Shown: piece by piece, positions 1 to 8,602 of the stretch
Layout: each line of letters opens with the position of its first letter
Position numbering within the stretch: position 1 is the stretch's first letter
NCBI GenBank assembly: GCA_964427915.1
Contig: CAYRWA010000009.1
Coordinates: 1-49,607 of the forward strand
DNA from: JAGLCW01 sp964427915
Lineage (GTDB): Bacteria; Caldisericota; Caldisericia; UBA6126
Direction: 5' to 3'
Length of the DNA: 49,607 bases
The notes under the pieces: model-generated
What the model was told of the DNA's origin: nothing
What the model saw: only the letters and a program-made list of their open reading frames with translations
The model's database searches: none
Translations under genes and position numbers: made by a program

Positions 1-1161
1 TACAACGGTATCTTCAAGGCAGTCTTTTTCCATTGTAACAATGATTCGTCCGCCTTCTTCTTCGCAGTCGCATTGGAAGGTTACTCTGGCAACCTCTGGA
101 CAACACGGTACTTTGACTTCTTGTGCTTCTGGATAAAACACGCAGTTTTCATTGCGAGGAACGACCTTGTACACGGCAGGACACTTCAATATGCAATCCG
201 TGTCAAAGACACCGTTATCATTGGCCATTCCTTTCCAGACAACATTACCATCCTGATCGTAGATATATACAACGGTATCTTCAAGGCAGTCTTTTTCCAT
301 TGTAACAATGATTCGTCCGCCTTCTTCTTCGCAATCGCACTGAAAAGAAACCGTTGCTATTTCTGGACAACACGGTACTTTCACTTCTTTGGATTCTGGA
401 TAGAACACGCAGTTTTCATTGCGAGGAACGACTTTGTATACATCGGGGCATTTCAATATACACCCTGTATCAAACACGCCGTCACTATTGACGGTGCCAC
501 TCCATGCTACGGAGCCATCACGGGCATATACATACACCGTGGTGCCTTCTAGACACTCTTTTTCCATTTTAACAATGATTCGTCCACCTTTTTCTTCTTC
601 ATCACAGCATGGGTTTCTATCGGGATGTGCTGACCATTCCATTGCTTCTCCCATCGAATTCACCCATACATCAATGCAAGCATATTTATGAGGAGGATCT
701 CCTGGGACACTGTTGAAATAATCCAATACAGTCATTCCCAAATGGCGATCTAAAAGTGTCGAGGGAAAAAGAATGACCATATCATAGACGGGATCGTCGG
801 GAGAACAATTCTCTTTGAAATAAATCGAATGAAAATCATCAGAATCTGGTTCAAGCGTCATGCGCACAATACAACCACAATATTTAGTCCAGGGTTCTTC
901 TTCGCAATCGCACTGAAAAGAAACCGTTGCTATTTCTGGACAACACGGTACCTTCACTTCTTTGGATTCTGGATAGAATGTACATTTCTCATTTTTCGGT
1001 ACAACTTTGTACGTGGCAGGGCAAGGAAGGATGCAGTCTGTATCAAAGAATCCTTCGTCGTTTGCTATCCCTTTCCAAACGGCATTTCCATATTGATCAT
1101 AGATGTAGACGATAGTACCATCAATACATTCTGGGGGAAGTTTAACAATGATTCTACCTTC
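1..1161 (-). repeat. Tandem 267-bp (89-aa) coding repeats
   Basis: Four copies lie in the exported protein gene: 1161-895, 588-322, 321-55, and 54-1 (cut by the edge). A 102-codon insert (894-589) separates the first copy from the second. Bases 1-66 and 268-333 are identical, so the two leftmost units diverged recently or are kept alike by recombination. The unit at 1161-895 is the most divergent (VKLPPEC instead of VTMEKDC). Confidence 0.9.
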
Positions 1162-2538
1162 ATTGTTGGTATCACAAGGTAGACATCGAACGCCATAAAT
1201 TAGTCCATACAGTGGAGCACTTGTATTATGGTGAATAAAGAAGAGTGTATGAGGACCTGCTGGAACATTGCTTGCAGTTAGAGTTGTTACAGAACATACT
1301 CCTGCTGCACTACCAATTTTGTTTTCTTCGATGATTGCATCTAAGTATACATCCACCTTATCATCGACGAATATGTCAATTTCTAAGTTGGTGCACTTAG
1401 GAAGCTGAAACTCATGCTTGTAAACAGCATTTGTATCGTTATCTGTAGCTCCATTCCAGGTTGGTATTCCAGGATAAATCCAGCAACCTCCATTTTTGTA
1501 TATTTCTTCCCATGGGGAATAAGGATCTGCTGCAGAGCCATCATGAGGTGTAGGAGTGGGTGGTAGATTACAATGGTTTCTCCACCCCTTAGAATCTGCA
1601 TCAGAACAGGGTATTGCCATGACAGGCAACCATTCTTTTTCAACATGTGTTAAACTTGTGCTGTTTTTTAAAACTTTTACCTTACAACCACTGACCATGC
1701 AGTAGTCATGATCATAAGGAGCATATTCTGGACAAGGGCAGATACAGTCACATTCGCCGTCATTTCTAAAAATGAGCTCCGCAATTCTAGTATCGGCATG
1801 CCACTCAATTTTTTCGGTTTCTAATGCTTCACCAGTAACCCGTAATGGCATTAACGATCGTCCTTCAGCAATGAAAGGAACAACGGAAGGATTGTGAGGA
1901 TCAATCATCAATTCTTGACCATTTAGTTTGTATTTGTTATTACCAATTTGAAACTCTATTGTTGTGCCGCTAAGCGTTGTAATAGAAACAGTACGAGTAT
2001 TACCATCCCAACCTATGGATGCTCCTACTTCTTGAGCAACATAGCGAATGAGAAGAAACATGCGGTCCCAGCGAATCACGGGCGATGACTCCATGGGGCC
2101 TTTTTGAACATCATTTACCCAATACATTGGATTGTCCACTTGGTACTTTAAGTTTCTTTTACACTCATCTGCTTCCTGTGGACACGAAGGCGTAGCACAA
2201 GATTCATTGGATGTTGCAATCCGATTGTTGTGCTCATCAAAAGCTACTACTATATAGCAGTAGCTGGTTCCATTAACAATGTTTTTTGTATCCTTATACG
2301 ATGTTTCTTTAATGGGAAAATCTGTAAGAGGCATATCGCTTTGATTGCCTGAACCTATCCCCCTGTAGATATAGTAGCTATGAGCTTTTTCGACTTTCTC
2401 CCATTGGAGATAATTGAAGCCACAGTATCCTCGAGAAGATAGTTGAAAATTTGGTAAGGTTTCTGCAAATACCGGCAAAAAACTTAGCAATAATGACAAT
2501 GAAAGGAAAAATGATAGAAATTTGTAAAGCTTTTTCAT
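1..2538 (-). CDS. Large exported cysteine-rich repeat protein with FnIII-like and CuAO_N-like domains (C-terminus beyond left edge)
   Basis: The frame is open from an ATG at 2538 to base 1 (846 codons, no stop), so the C-terminus lies outside the window. GGAGGG lies just upstream of the start. Residues 1-25 form a signal peptide (Lys-rich start, Leu/Phe/Ser core, end VFA/E). Residues of about 27-110 look like a fibronectin-III fold. Residues of about 130-230 contain a copper-amine-oxidase-N type segment (GRSLMPLRVTGEALE). A Cys-rich PA14-like or sugar-binding-like stretch follows (residues of about 250-460). The rest is 89-residue repeats with about eight Cys each, containing GGRIIV, CILKCP, VPCCPE and CDCEEE. 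Each repeat resembles a carboxypeptidase-regulatory or prealbumin-like beta sandwich. It is probably a cell-surface structural or binding protein; its substrate is unknown. Domain names are pattern-based inference; export and repetition are directly visible. Confidence 0.85.
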   Translation of the reverse strand, partial: MKKLYKFLSFFLSLSLLLSFLPVFAETLPNFQLSSRGYCGFNYLQWEKVEKAHSYYIYRGIGSGNQSDMPLTDFPIKETSYKDTKNIVNGTSYCYIVVAFDEHNNRIATSNESCATPSCPQEADECKRNLKYQVDNPMYWVNDVQKGPMESSPVIRWDRMFLLIRYVAQEVGASIGWDGNTRTVSITTLSGTTIEFQIGNNKYKLNGQELMIDPHNPSVVPFIAEGRSLMPLRVTGEALETEKIEWHADTRIAELIFRNDGECDCICPCPEYAPYDHDYCMVSGCKVKVLKNSTSLTHVEKEWLPVMAIPCSDADSKGWRNHCNLPPTPTPHDGSAADPYSPWEEIYKNGGCWIYPGIPTWNGATDNDTNAVYKHEFQLPKCTNLEIDIFVDDKVDVYLDAIIEENKIGSAAGVCSVTTLTASNVPAGPHTLFFIHHNTSAPLYGLIYGVRCLPCDTNNEGRIIVKLPPECIDGTIVYIYDQYGNAVWKGIANDEGFFDTDCILPCPATYKVVPKNEKCTFYPESKEVKVPCCPEIATVSFQCDCEEEPWTKYCGCIVRMTLEPDSDDFHSIYFKENCSPDDPVYDMVILFPSTLLDRHLGMTVLDYFNSVPGDPPHKYACIDVWVNSMGEAMEWSAHPDRNPCCDEEEKGGRIIVKMEKECLEGTTVYVYARDGSVAWSGTVNSDGVFDTGCILKCPDVYKVVPRNENCVFYPESKEVKVPCCPEIATVSFQCDCEEEGGRIIVTMEKDCLEDTVVYIYDQDGNVVWKGMANDNGVFDTDCILKCPAVYKVVPRNENCVFYPEAQEVKVPCCPEVARVTFQCDCEEEGGRIIVTMEKDCLEDTVV

Positions 2539-2582
2539 AAAGGTACCCTCCAAGTGAAAGAATATATTGCCTACCTACATTT

Positions 2583-2611
2583 TTTATATAGTAACTGCGG
2601 TTTTTTGTCAA
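2583..2611 (-). promoter_or_regulatory. Sigma-70-type promoter for the repeat protein gene
   Basis: On the minus strand a perfect -35 TTGACA (2611-2606) is followed after exactly 17 bases by TATAAA (2588-2583). It lies 45 bases before the ATG at 2538 and downstream of the SRAP gene stop. It is the best promoter match in the window and gives the exported protein its own transcription unit. Confidence 0.75.
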
Positions 2612-2652
2612 TTTTGTAACCACAAATCTTACAAAAAAGAGTAAGCATTTAT

Positions 2653-3282
2653 TTAAAATAGCTGAGATTTTTGAGTTGGTTCAATCAAAGAAGAAGAATC
2701 ATTTATTGGAGAGTTAACCCTGTGACTGACAGGGTATGTTACTAGATTACAAGAGGAATTTTTCTTCATGATAGTTTGTAAATCGTTTGCAGAAGTTGTG
2801 TTGTCCAACCATTTTTCTACATCCAACGGAGAGATTATGACTGGCATGCGAGAATGAACAGAAGAAACTGATTCAGTGGCTGATGTTGTTAATAGGACAA
2901 CTTCATGGTGAAATATTCCAGCGAATCCCAGGACAGGGCAAGAAGATGAAAAGAAATAATAGGGTTGTTTCTGCGAATCCCATTCAAAAAAACCTGTTGA
3001 AAGAACAACACATCTTGAGGAGAAAAAGGAATTCCGAAACATCTTTTTTTCATGAACGGTTTCCGATTTAGCATTGATGATGAACTTTGTGGTAGCGTGG
3101 GTAGTCGTCCATGGAATGCCCCACGGACGCTTGTCGATAAAAATGGAGTGGTGGTTTTTTGCTATAAAAAAGATGTCTGTTCTTGGAGCAATATTATATC
3201 TTGGAGGCAATGCATATAGAGGTGAAATGTCATATGGCCCAAACGTAGGAGTCGGATTGGCTAAGGCAAACCTCCCACACAT
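2653..3282 (-). CDS. SRAP-domain protein (SOS response-associated peptidase, YedK/HMCES family)
   Basis: The family forms a covalent thiazolidine link through Cys2 to abasic sites in single-stranded DNA and so shields them. The protein starts MCGRF, which exposes the catalytic Cys2 after Met removal. It also has GFFEW, carrying the conserved Glu, and VHSRMPVI, carrying the conserved His of the H-x-RMP motif. At 209 aa it has the usual family length. It begins 4 bases after the ynbB stop and has no clear ribosome site, so translation is probably coupled. It ends the long minus-strand run that includes recA and recX, which fits a DNA-damage role. Family assignment is firm; role in this organism is inferred. 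Confidence 0.93.
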   Translation of the reverse strand: MCGRFALANPTPTFGPYDISPLYALPPRYNIAPRTDIFFIAKNHHSIFIDKRPWGIPWTTTHATTKFIINAKSETVHEKKMFRNSFFSSRCVVLSTGFFEWDSQKQPYYFFSSSCPVLGFAGIFHHEVVLLTTSATESVSSVHSRMPVIISPLDVEKWLDNTTSANDLQTIMKKNSSCNLVTYPVSHRVNSPINDSSSLIEPTQKSQLF

Positions 3283-3286
3283 ACAG

Positions 3287-4528
3287 CTAGGTTAGCTTCT
3301 TCCAAAGGAACTCGGCAAAGATTCTTGATTGCTCTGCATAAAGCCCAGGTTGAATGTATAGATAATAGGGAGGATGGTAAAAACCATCTGCTGAAAACTC
3401 TATGGATGATCCAGGAACAAAGGTTCCCCCTGCCATAATAATGGGATGTCTATAGCCATTTTGAGAGAAGGGTTCTGCTTTTACATGCGAATCAATGGGA
3501 GAGCACTTTTGAACACTTTGTGAAAAAAGATCCATATATTCTTTGTTTTTACATTCTATGGCAAGAACAATGTCATAGTGTTTTTCTGTCCAATGAGGGG
3601 AGGTAGAGAAACCCATTTCATCGAAAAATGCTGATAAATACAAGTTTCCTTTCAAGGATTCTCGAACTGTGAGAGGAGAATGAAAAAGGCCTAATAAAAT
3701 CTCATACGTAAATCCTAGATTTGGCATAAATTCATATCCAAGCCCGGGTGCTATTAGATAGGAGGAAATCCTTTCTATGCAATCTTCTTTTCCAACTATA
3801 TAACCACCTGTTCGAGCAATGCCTGCACCAGGGTTTTTCATGAAAGAACCTGCACAAACGTCAGCCCCACATTCTATAGGTTCTTTTGCTTCGGTGAACT
3901 CTCCATAACAGTTGTCAACGGCAATGATTGCATGTTTGTTAAAGGATCGAATTGTCTGAACAATCTTCTCAATATCATTCGTTGATATTGTTTTACGTAC
4001 CGAATATCCTCTTGACTTTTGAATCCAACAAACATGAGCTTCTTTTAGTAACTGGGAGGTTTCGTGGGAAAAATGAGGGCCGTCCTGTAGATTTGTTTCG
4101 CTATACCGAACTCCTTTTTCAAGTAAGTTGCCTGGAAAGTGATCTTGAATGCCAATGCAACTTTTCAGAGTTTCATAGGGAGCTCCAGTAACGCTAAGAA
4201 GAAGATCATCTTTCTGAAGAAGTGAATTCAAAACCAGAAATAGCGCATGAGAACCTGATGTGATTTGCGGTCGTACCAATGCTTTTTCTGCTTGAAAAAC
4301 AGTGGAAAAAACAGATTCTGTTATTTGGGTTCCACAATCTTCCAATCCATATCCAAAACCCGGTTTTAAGTGGTAGTCTGACACCTGGTTTTGTTGAAAA
4401 GCATGCAATATCTTTCTAAAATTGTCTGCATACATTGTATCAATTTCTTCATAATAAGGCCGTAGTTTCTGTTGAATTTTTTGATCAAGAGAATGAAAAG
4501 AAGTTATGGCAGAGTGTTTATTCATCAT
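3287..4528 (-). CDS. PLP-dependent methionine gamma-lyase-family protein (YnbB / 'aluminium resistance' family)
   Basis: This 413-aa protein belongs to the fold-type I PLP enzymes of the Met_gamma_lyase (YnbB) family. The residues around SGSHALFLVL bind the cofactor phosphate, AVDNCYGEF carries the Asp that pairs with the PLP ring nitrogen, and GSFMKNPGAG carries the Schiff-base Lys. Length is typical. It overlaps the miaB end by 11 bases; in some Firmicutes ynbB neighbours tRNA-modification or hfq-type genes. The true substrate of the family is poorly known: carbon-sulfur lyase activity is presumed by homology. The start is one of two adjacent ATGs (4528 or 4525), and there is no strong Shine-Dalgarno. 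Confidence 0.88.
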   Translation of the reverse strand: MMNKHSAITSFHSLDQKIQQKLRPYYEEIDTMYADNFRKILHAFQQNQVSDYHLKPGFGYGLEDCGTQITESVFSTVFQAEKALVRPQITSGSHALFLVLNSLLQKDDLLLSVTGAPYETLKSCIGIQDHFPGNLLEKGVRYSETNLQDGPHFSHETSQLLKEAHVCWIQKSRGYSVRKTISTNDIEKIVQTIRSFNKHAIIAVDNCYGEFTEAKEPIECGADVCAGSFMKNPGAGIARTGGYIVGKEDCIERISSYLIAPGLGYEFMPNLGFTYEILLGLFHSPLTVRESLKGNLYLSAFFDEMGFSTSPHWTEKHYDIVLAIECKNKEYMDLFSQSVQKCSPIDSHVKAEPFSQNGYRHPIIMAGGTFVPGSSIEFSADGFYHPPYYLYIQPGLYAEQSRIFAEFLWKKLT

Positions 4529-5837
4529 TTTGAGACGGAACGATCTGACCCTTTAAGGTAAAATCATGAACACAATCCACTATCACATGAATTATATCAC
4601 CTGGACGAATAGAGGTTTCGGAAGGGACAGAAAAATGAATCAGTCGATCCTCCCATGTTTTCCCGATACCTTTTTGTCCAAATATATGCAAGACAAAAAC
4701 CTTGCACGTTTGGTGAAGAAATCTGTGAAGGTTTGTTTTTGTTATTTCTTTTTGTTTTACCAAGAGGGTATTCAGTCGATCTTTGCTAATCAAAGGAGAA
4801 AGCTGGTTTGGATATGTAGCTGCTTTAGTTCCTGGTCGAGGAGAATAGACTGCCCCAAACACAGAATCAAATCGTACTTGTTCCAGTAGAGAAAGCGTAT
4901 TGTCAAATGCACGGATGGTTTCTCCAGGAAATCCTACAATGACATCTGTAGTAATGGAAGCATGAGGAAAATAGGAACGGATCCAAGAAATTTTTTCAAG
5001 ATACTCTTGGGCTGTGTATCCTCTCTTCATTTTTTTCAATATGTCGTTATCACCATGTTGCACGGGAAAATGAAAGCGTTTTACGATCGTATCGTGTTTA
5101 CTAATAACTTCTAACAAATCCTTCTGAAATTCTCTCGGATGCGATGTTAAAAAGTCCAGTCGACGGATACCAGGAATAGATGCTACTTGATCGAGAAGCT
5201 CTGAGAAAGGAATAGGGGGTTGTAAGTCTAGTCCATAACAATTCACATTTTGCCCTAATAGAACGATTTCTCTTATTCCGTTTTGGAGGGATTTCTTGAC
5301 ATCTTCAAGAATGGTTTTTACGGATCTACTCTTTTCCCTTCCTCGAACATAGGGTACGATACAGTAGGTGCAAAATGAATTACACCCGAAAATGATGGGT
5401 ATGTATTTTGACAAATTACCCGGATGTGTTTCTATAGGAACATCTTGGGGAGAATCATTGGATGTGAAACCACGATCTTTTAAAAAGGATAAAAAACTAG
5501 CATCTACATGTGTCGAGTTGAGTGCCCCGTGAAGATAGTCAATGGAGTTACGGTGAGAGTTGGTGGATAAAAGGTCAGAAGCACATCCAACTACACACAA
5601 AAAAAGAGTTTCCTTCTTATGTTTTCTGAGATGGATTCGTCCAATAGCACTTGCAGCTTTTTGAACAGATTTATCTCGAACAGCGCATGTATTGATTATA
5701 ATGAAATTGGCATCTTGCGATGTGGGAGAAGGAATCATGCCATGCTGTAAAAGTGTTTCTTCATAGACAGTTGAGTCATAAGAATTCATCTGACACCCGA
5801 TGGTTTGAATGAAATATTTAGTCTTCGTAAAGGGCAT
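4518..5837 (-). CDS. miaB: tRNA-2-methylthio-N6-isopentenyladenosine(37) synthase MiaB
   Basis: MiaB is a radical-SAM methylthiotransferase that thiomethylates i6A37 in tRNAs reading UNN codons. The N-terminal UPF0004 domain has the three auxiliary-cluster cysteines in IGCQMN, NTCAVRD and VVGCASD. The radical-SAM cluster is CNSFCTYCIVPYVRG. A TRAM-like domain fills the last ~65 residues. The 439-aa length matches the family. GAGGAG lies about 5 bases before the ATG, and the gene overlaps ymdB by 20 bases. Distinguished from RimO (10175-11512) by IGCQMNSYDS, typical of MiaB, against SLGCVKN in RimO. No miaA is visible nearby. Confidence 0.96.
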   Translation of the reverse strand: MPFTKTKYFIQTIGCQMNSYDSTVYEETLLQHGMIPSPTSQDANFIIINTCAVRDKSVQKAASAIGRIHLRKHKKETLFLCVVGCASDLLSTNSHRNSIDYLHGALNSTHVDASFLSFLKDRGFTSNDSPQDVPIETHPGNLSKYIPIIFGCNSFCTYCIVPYVRGREKSRSVKTILEDVKKSLQNGIREIVLLGQNVNCYGLDLQPPIPFSELLDQVASIPGIRRLDFLTSHPREFQKDLLEVISKHDTIVKRFHFPVQHGDNDILKKMKRGYTAQEYLEKISWIRSYFPHASITTDVIVGFPGETIRAFDNTLSLLEQVRFDSVFGAVYSPRPGTKAATYPNQLSPLISKDRLNTLLVKQKEITKTNLHRFLHQTCKVFVLHIFGQKGIGKTWEDRLIHFSVPSETSIRPGDIIHVIVDCVHDFTLKGQIVPSQNDE

Positions 5838-6615
5838 AATCTCCTCGAATATACGTTGTTTTAGCTGTTTCTATATCAATATCAATATGCACATAGGAGA
5901 CAATCGTAGGCCCTTTTGATTCAATTTCAAACAAGGCAGGTCTCTGAGTAAGGTATGTTGTAATAATAATGTCTGATTTTACTCCTAGAACAGAATGAAA
6001 AGCGCCACACATTCCAGCGTCTGTGATGTAGCCAGTTCCTTGTGGGAGGATTTGTGCATCGTGGGTTTGTATGTGTGTATGCGTACCTACAACGCACGAT
6101 GCTTTTCCATCCAAAAAAAATCCCATTGCTTTCTTTTCACTTGTTGTTTCTGCATGGAAGTCTACAAAAATGAGAGGGGTCGTTTCTTTCATTCTTTGAA
6201 TTTCATTTTCAATCGAACGAAAGGGGCAATCGGTAGGATTGCCCATAAAGATTCGACCCATAATATTAATGATTCCGAATCGTGTTCCGTCTTCTAGTGA
6301 TATGATTTTACTACCATAGCCAGGAGTTCCTGGTGGGTAATTCAAAGGACGAAGAATAGAGTACTCATCCAGGTAGGGGATGATATCTTTTTTTCTCCAT
6401 ATATGGTTACCACTTGTAAAAATGTCAATTCCTGCATCTTTCAAATCAATCACATGATTTTTTGAAATACCCTTTCCACCAGATGTGTTTTCGCAGTTCG
6501 CAATAACAAGATCGTAACTATCTCTATGGTCTTGAAGAAACCGTTTTACGCCTTGCCTTCCTAATTTGCTAACAATATCTCCTAGGAAAAGGATTTGCAG
6601 TGAACTATTTTGCAT
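5818..6615 (-). CDS. ymdB: YmdB-type metallophosphoesterase (2',3'-cAMP phosphodiesterase family)
   Basis: This 265-aa protein is a calcineurin-like phosphoesterase of the TIGR00282/YmdB type. The dinuclear metal ligands are visible: LFLGDIVSKLGR (Asp), NCENTSGGKGI (Glu/Asn), TSGNHIW (Asn-His), DFHAE (His) and GTHTHIQT (two His). In Bacillus subtilis YmdB hydrolyses 2',3'-cAMP and influences biofilm formation, and its gene lies directly after rny. The same rny-ymdB order occurs here, with an 11-base overlap, which strengthens the call. It is cytoplasmic: no signal or membrane segment. Confidence 0.94.
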   Translation of the reverse strand: MQNSSLQILFLGDIVSKLGRQGVKRFLQDHRDSYDLVIANCENTSGGKGISKNHVIDLKDAGIDIFTSGNHIWRKKDIIPYLDEYSILRPLNYPPGTPGYGSKIISLEDGTRFGIINIMGRIFMGNPTDCPFRSIENEIQRMKETTPLIFVDFHAETTSEKKAMGFFLDGKASCVVGTHTHIQTHDAQILPQGTGYITDAGMCGAFHSVLGVKSDIIITTYLTQRPALFEIESKGPTIVSYVHIDIDIETAKTTYIRGDYALYED

Positions 6616-8137
6616 AGGCTATGGACCTAGTTTCACGAATGACTGTAACTTTGATTTGGCCAGGATATTCTACTTCATTTTCAACACGTTTGACAATATC
6701 ATAGGACAGCTTTGTTAAAAGAACATCATCTACTTCGTGTGGTTTCACAATAATCCGGAGTTCTCGACCTGCTTGAACTGCATAGCTTTTGTCGACACCG
6801 TCAAATTTGTTACAAATATCTTCGAGCGTCTCGATTCGTCGGATGTAGGCTTCTACATCTTCTTTACGAGCTCCAGGTCTTGAGGCAGAGATAGCATCAG
6901 CAGCTTGCACAAGACCAGAGATGATACAATTTGCTGGAACATCTCCATGATGTGAAGCAGCTGCATTCACCACTTCATTGCTTTCCCCATATTTCTTAAG
7001 AATTTCTGCTCCTAGTATTGCATGAGAACCTTCCATTTCTTTATCGACTGCTTTTCCGATGTCATGTAGCAAGCCAGCACGTTTTGCACGGTTTACGTTT
7101 TCTCGAATTTCTGCAGCCATAGCAGCACTTAGAAGAGCCACTTCTTTGGAATGATTCAATACATTTTGGGAAAAACTAGAACGGTACTTTAAACGTCCTA
7201 AAAGTTTAATCAATTCTGGATTCATTGTGCGAATTCCCAATTCAAGAAGTGTATCTTCTCCTTCTTGAAAGATGATGGAGTCAATTTCTTTTTTCGCAGC
7301 TTCAACGAGTTCTTCAATTCTTGCTGGGTGGATACGTCCATCAAGAATAAGTTTTTCGAGTGCCAGCTTTCCAATTTCTCGCTTGATAGGTTCGTAGGAA
7401 GAAATTGTAACAACTTCTGGAGTGTCATCAATCAGAAGATCCACTCCGGTTAAACTCTCAAAAATTCGAATATTTCTACCTTCTCGACCAATAATTTTAC
7501 CTTTGATATCATCACTTGGGAGAGGTACAACAGAAATGGTGGTTTCAGAAGTTTGATCTACACAAATTCTTTGAATAGCGGTGGTTACAATTTTCCGAGC
7601 TGTTTGATCAGCAATTTCTTTAAAATTGTCTTCGGAAGCTTTTAGTCGCGTTGCTATTTCGTACTTGTACTCTTCTTCCATTTTGGAAAACAATTCTTTC
7701 TTTGCATCCTCTGGAGATAGTTGAGAAATTCTGTACAACTCTTTATCTTGAAGCTCTATTTTTTCTTGAATTTGATTCTGTGATTTTTGTAGATCGGATT
7801 CTTTTTGATTTAAGCTTTTTTGCTTTTTGTCGATGTTTTCAACTTTTCTGTCAATATCAAGCTCACGTTTTTGAAGGTAACTTTCCTTCTTTTGAAGTTG
7901 CTTCTGTTTTTCGCTGTTTTCGTGATCATACTGGCTCTTTATTTTATATGATTCATCCTTTGCTTGGAGAACCATTTCTTTTTTTATTCTTTGAGCCTCT
8001 TCTTTAGCGATAGAAATGATTTGTTCAGCGGATTCTTGAGCATTCTTTTTACGTTTCTGTGTCAGGTTTTGATAAAAGAAATAAAGGCCAGTAGATCCAA
8101 CTACAAGCCCTATCAGTATTCCTATAATAATTTCCAC
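6605..8137 (-). CDS. rny: Ribonuclease Y
   Basis: RNase Y is the membrane-anchored endoribonuclease that starts mRNA decay in many Gram-positive bacteria. The 510-aa protein has one N-terminal membrane helix (IIIGILIGLVVGSTGLYFF), a Lys/Glu/Gln-rich coiled coil to about residue 180, a KH domain around KGKIIGREGRNIRIFE, and an HD domain with LLHDIGKAVD and SHHGD. The start is GTG at 8137, preceded by GGAGGAACCAATT; no ATG fits better. It overlaps ymdB by 11 bases and follows recX by 27. An autologous recA-recX-rny-ymdB run is common in Firmicutes and Thermotoga-like genomes. Confidence 0.96.
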   Translation of the reverse strand: MEIIIGILIGLVVGSTGLYFFYQNLTQKRKKNAQESAEQIISIAKEEAQRIKKEMVLQAKDESYKIKSQYDHENSEKQKQLQKKESYLQKRELDIDRKVENIDKKQKSLNQKESDLQKSQNQIQEKIELQDKELYRISQLSPEDAKKELFSKMEEEYKYEIATRLKASEDNFKEIADQTARKIVTTAIQRICVDQTSETTISVVPLPSDDIKGKIIGREGRNIRIFESLTGVDLLIDDTPEVVTISSYEPIKREIGKLALEKLILDGRIHPARIEELVEAAKKEIDSIIFQEGEDTLLELGIRTMNPELIKLLGRLKYRSSFSQNVLNHSKEVALLSAAMAAEIRENVNRAKRAGLLHDIGKAVDKEMEGSHAILGAEILKKYGESNEVVNAAASHHGDVPANCIISGLVQAADAISASRPGARKEDVEAYIRRIETLEDICNKFDGVDKSYAVQAGRELRIIVKPHEVDDVLLTKLSYDIVKRVENEVEYPGQIKVTVIRETRSIAYAK

Positions 8138-8164
8138 AATTGGTTCCTCCGTATAGAGGACCGA

Positions 8165-8602
8165 TTAAAAACCGCGGTTGTAAAGAAAAGTTCTTATTCT
8201 TTGCTTTTTCTTCAAGGGAGGAAGATGAGCTAATTCTTTTTCTTTTTTTTCGATTAGCATCATTTTAACAGATTCCTCCAGCTCATGAGAATAAAACCTT
8301 TCTATCATTTGTTCCACCACATCAGGTGGAATATGTTTCATTTGTAGTACATACCGGATCTTAAATCGACCCCATTTTTTTTGTGTTTGCATTTCATGTA
8401 TATGATACTCGAAAAGAATGGTATCGTCTAGTAACAAACTATTTTTACATTGTTCTATCGCCTCAAAACTTTCTTGGTCAGAGAAATTTCTTGTTTTTAG
8501 CTGAAACAAAAGATCCCATGAATAATACCCTTTTCTACTCAATAACCGCAAGGCTGTTGTGTAGGCATTAGGCCTTTTTTGGTTTATCTTTTGCTTTTGC
8601 AT
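8165..8602 (-). CDS. recX: RecX-family regulator of RecA
   Basis: RecX binds RecA filaments and limits recombinase activity. This 145-aa protein has the helical-repeat pattern of the family: ALRLLSRKGYYSWDLLFQL near the start, then LLLDDTILFEYHIHEM, the family's 'D-x-x-[FY]' element, and WGRFKIRYVLQMKHIP, the 'G-x-x-[RK]-I-x-x-x-L' element. Position helps the call, since it overlaps the recA end by 35 bases, as recX commonly does. The protein is at the short end of the family range. The exact start is uncertain because it lies inside recA. Confidence 0.85.
   Translation of the reverse strand: MQKQKINQKRPNAYTTALRLLSRKGYYSWDLLFQLKTRNFSDQESFEAIEQCKNSLLLDDTILFEYHIHEMQTQKKWGRFKIRYVLQMKHIPPDVVEQMIERFYSHELEESVKMMLIEKKEKELAHLPPLKKKQRIRTFLYNRGF

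Noticed and set aside
73..552. Plus-strand open frame across the repeat gene
   Set aside because: It is a shadow: the minus-strand frame is open over 846 codons with signal peptide, ribosome site and promoter, and the plus frame copies the repeat periodicity with no start site signal.
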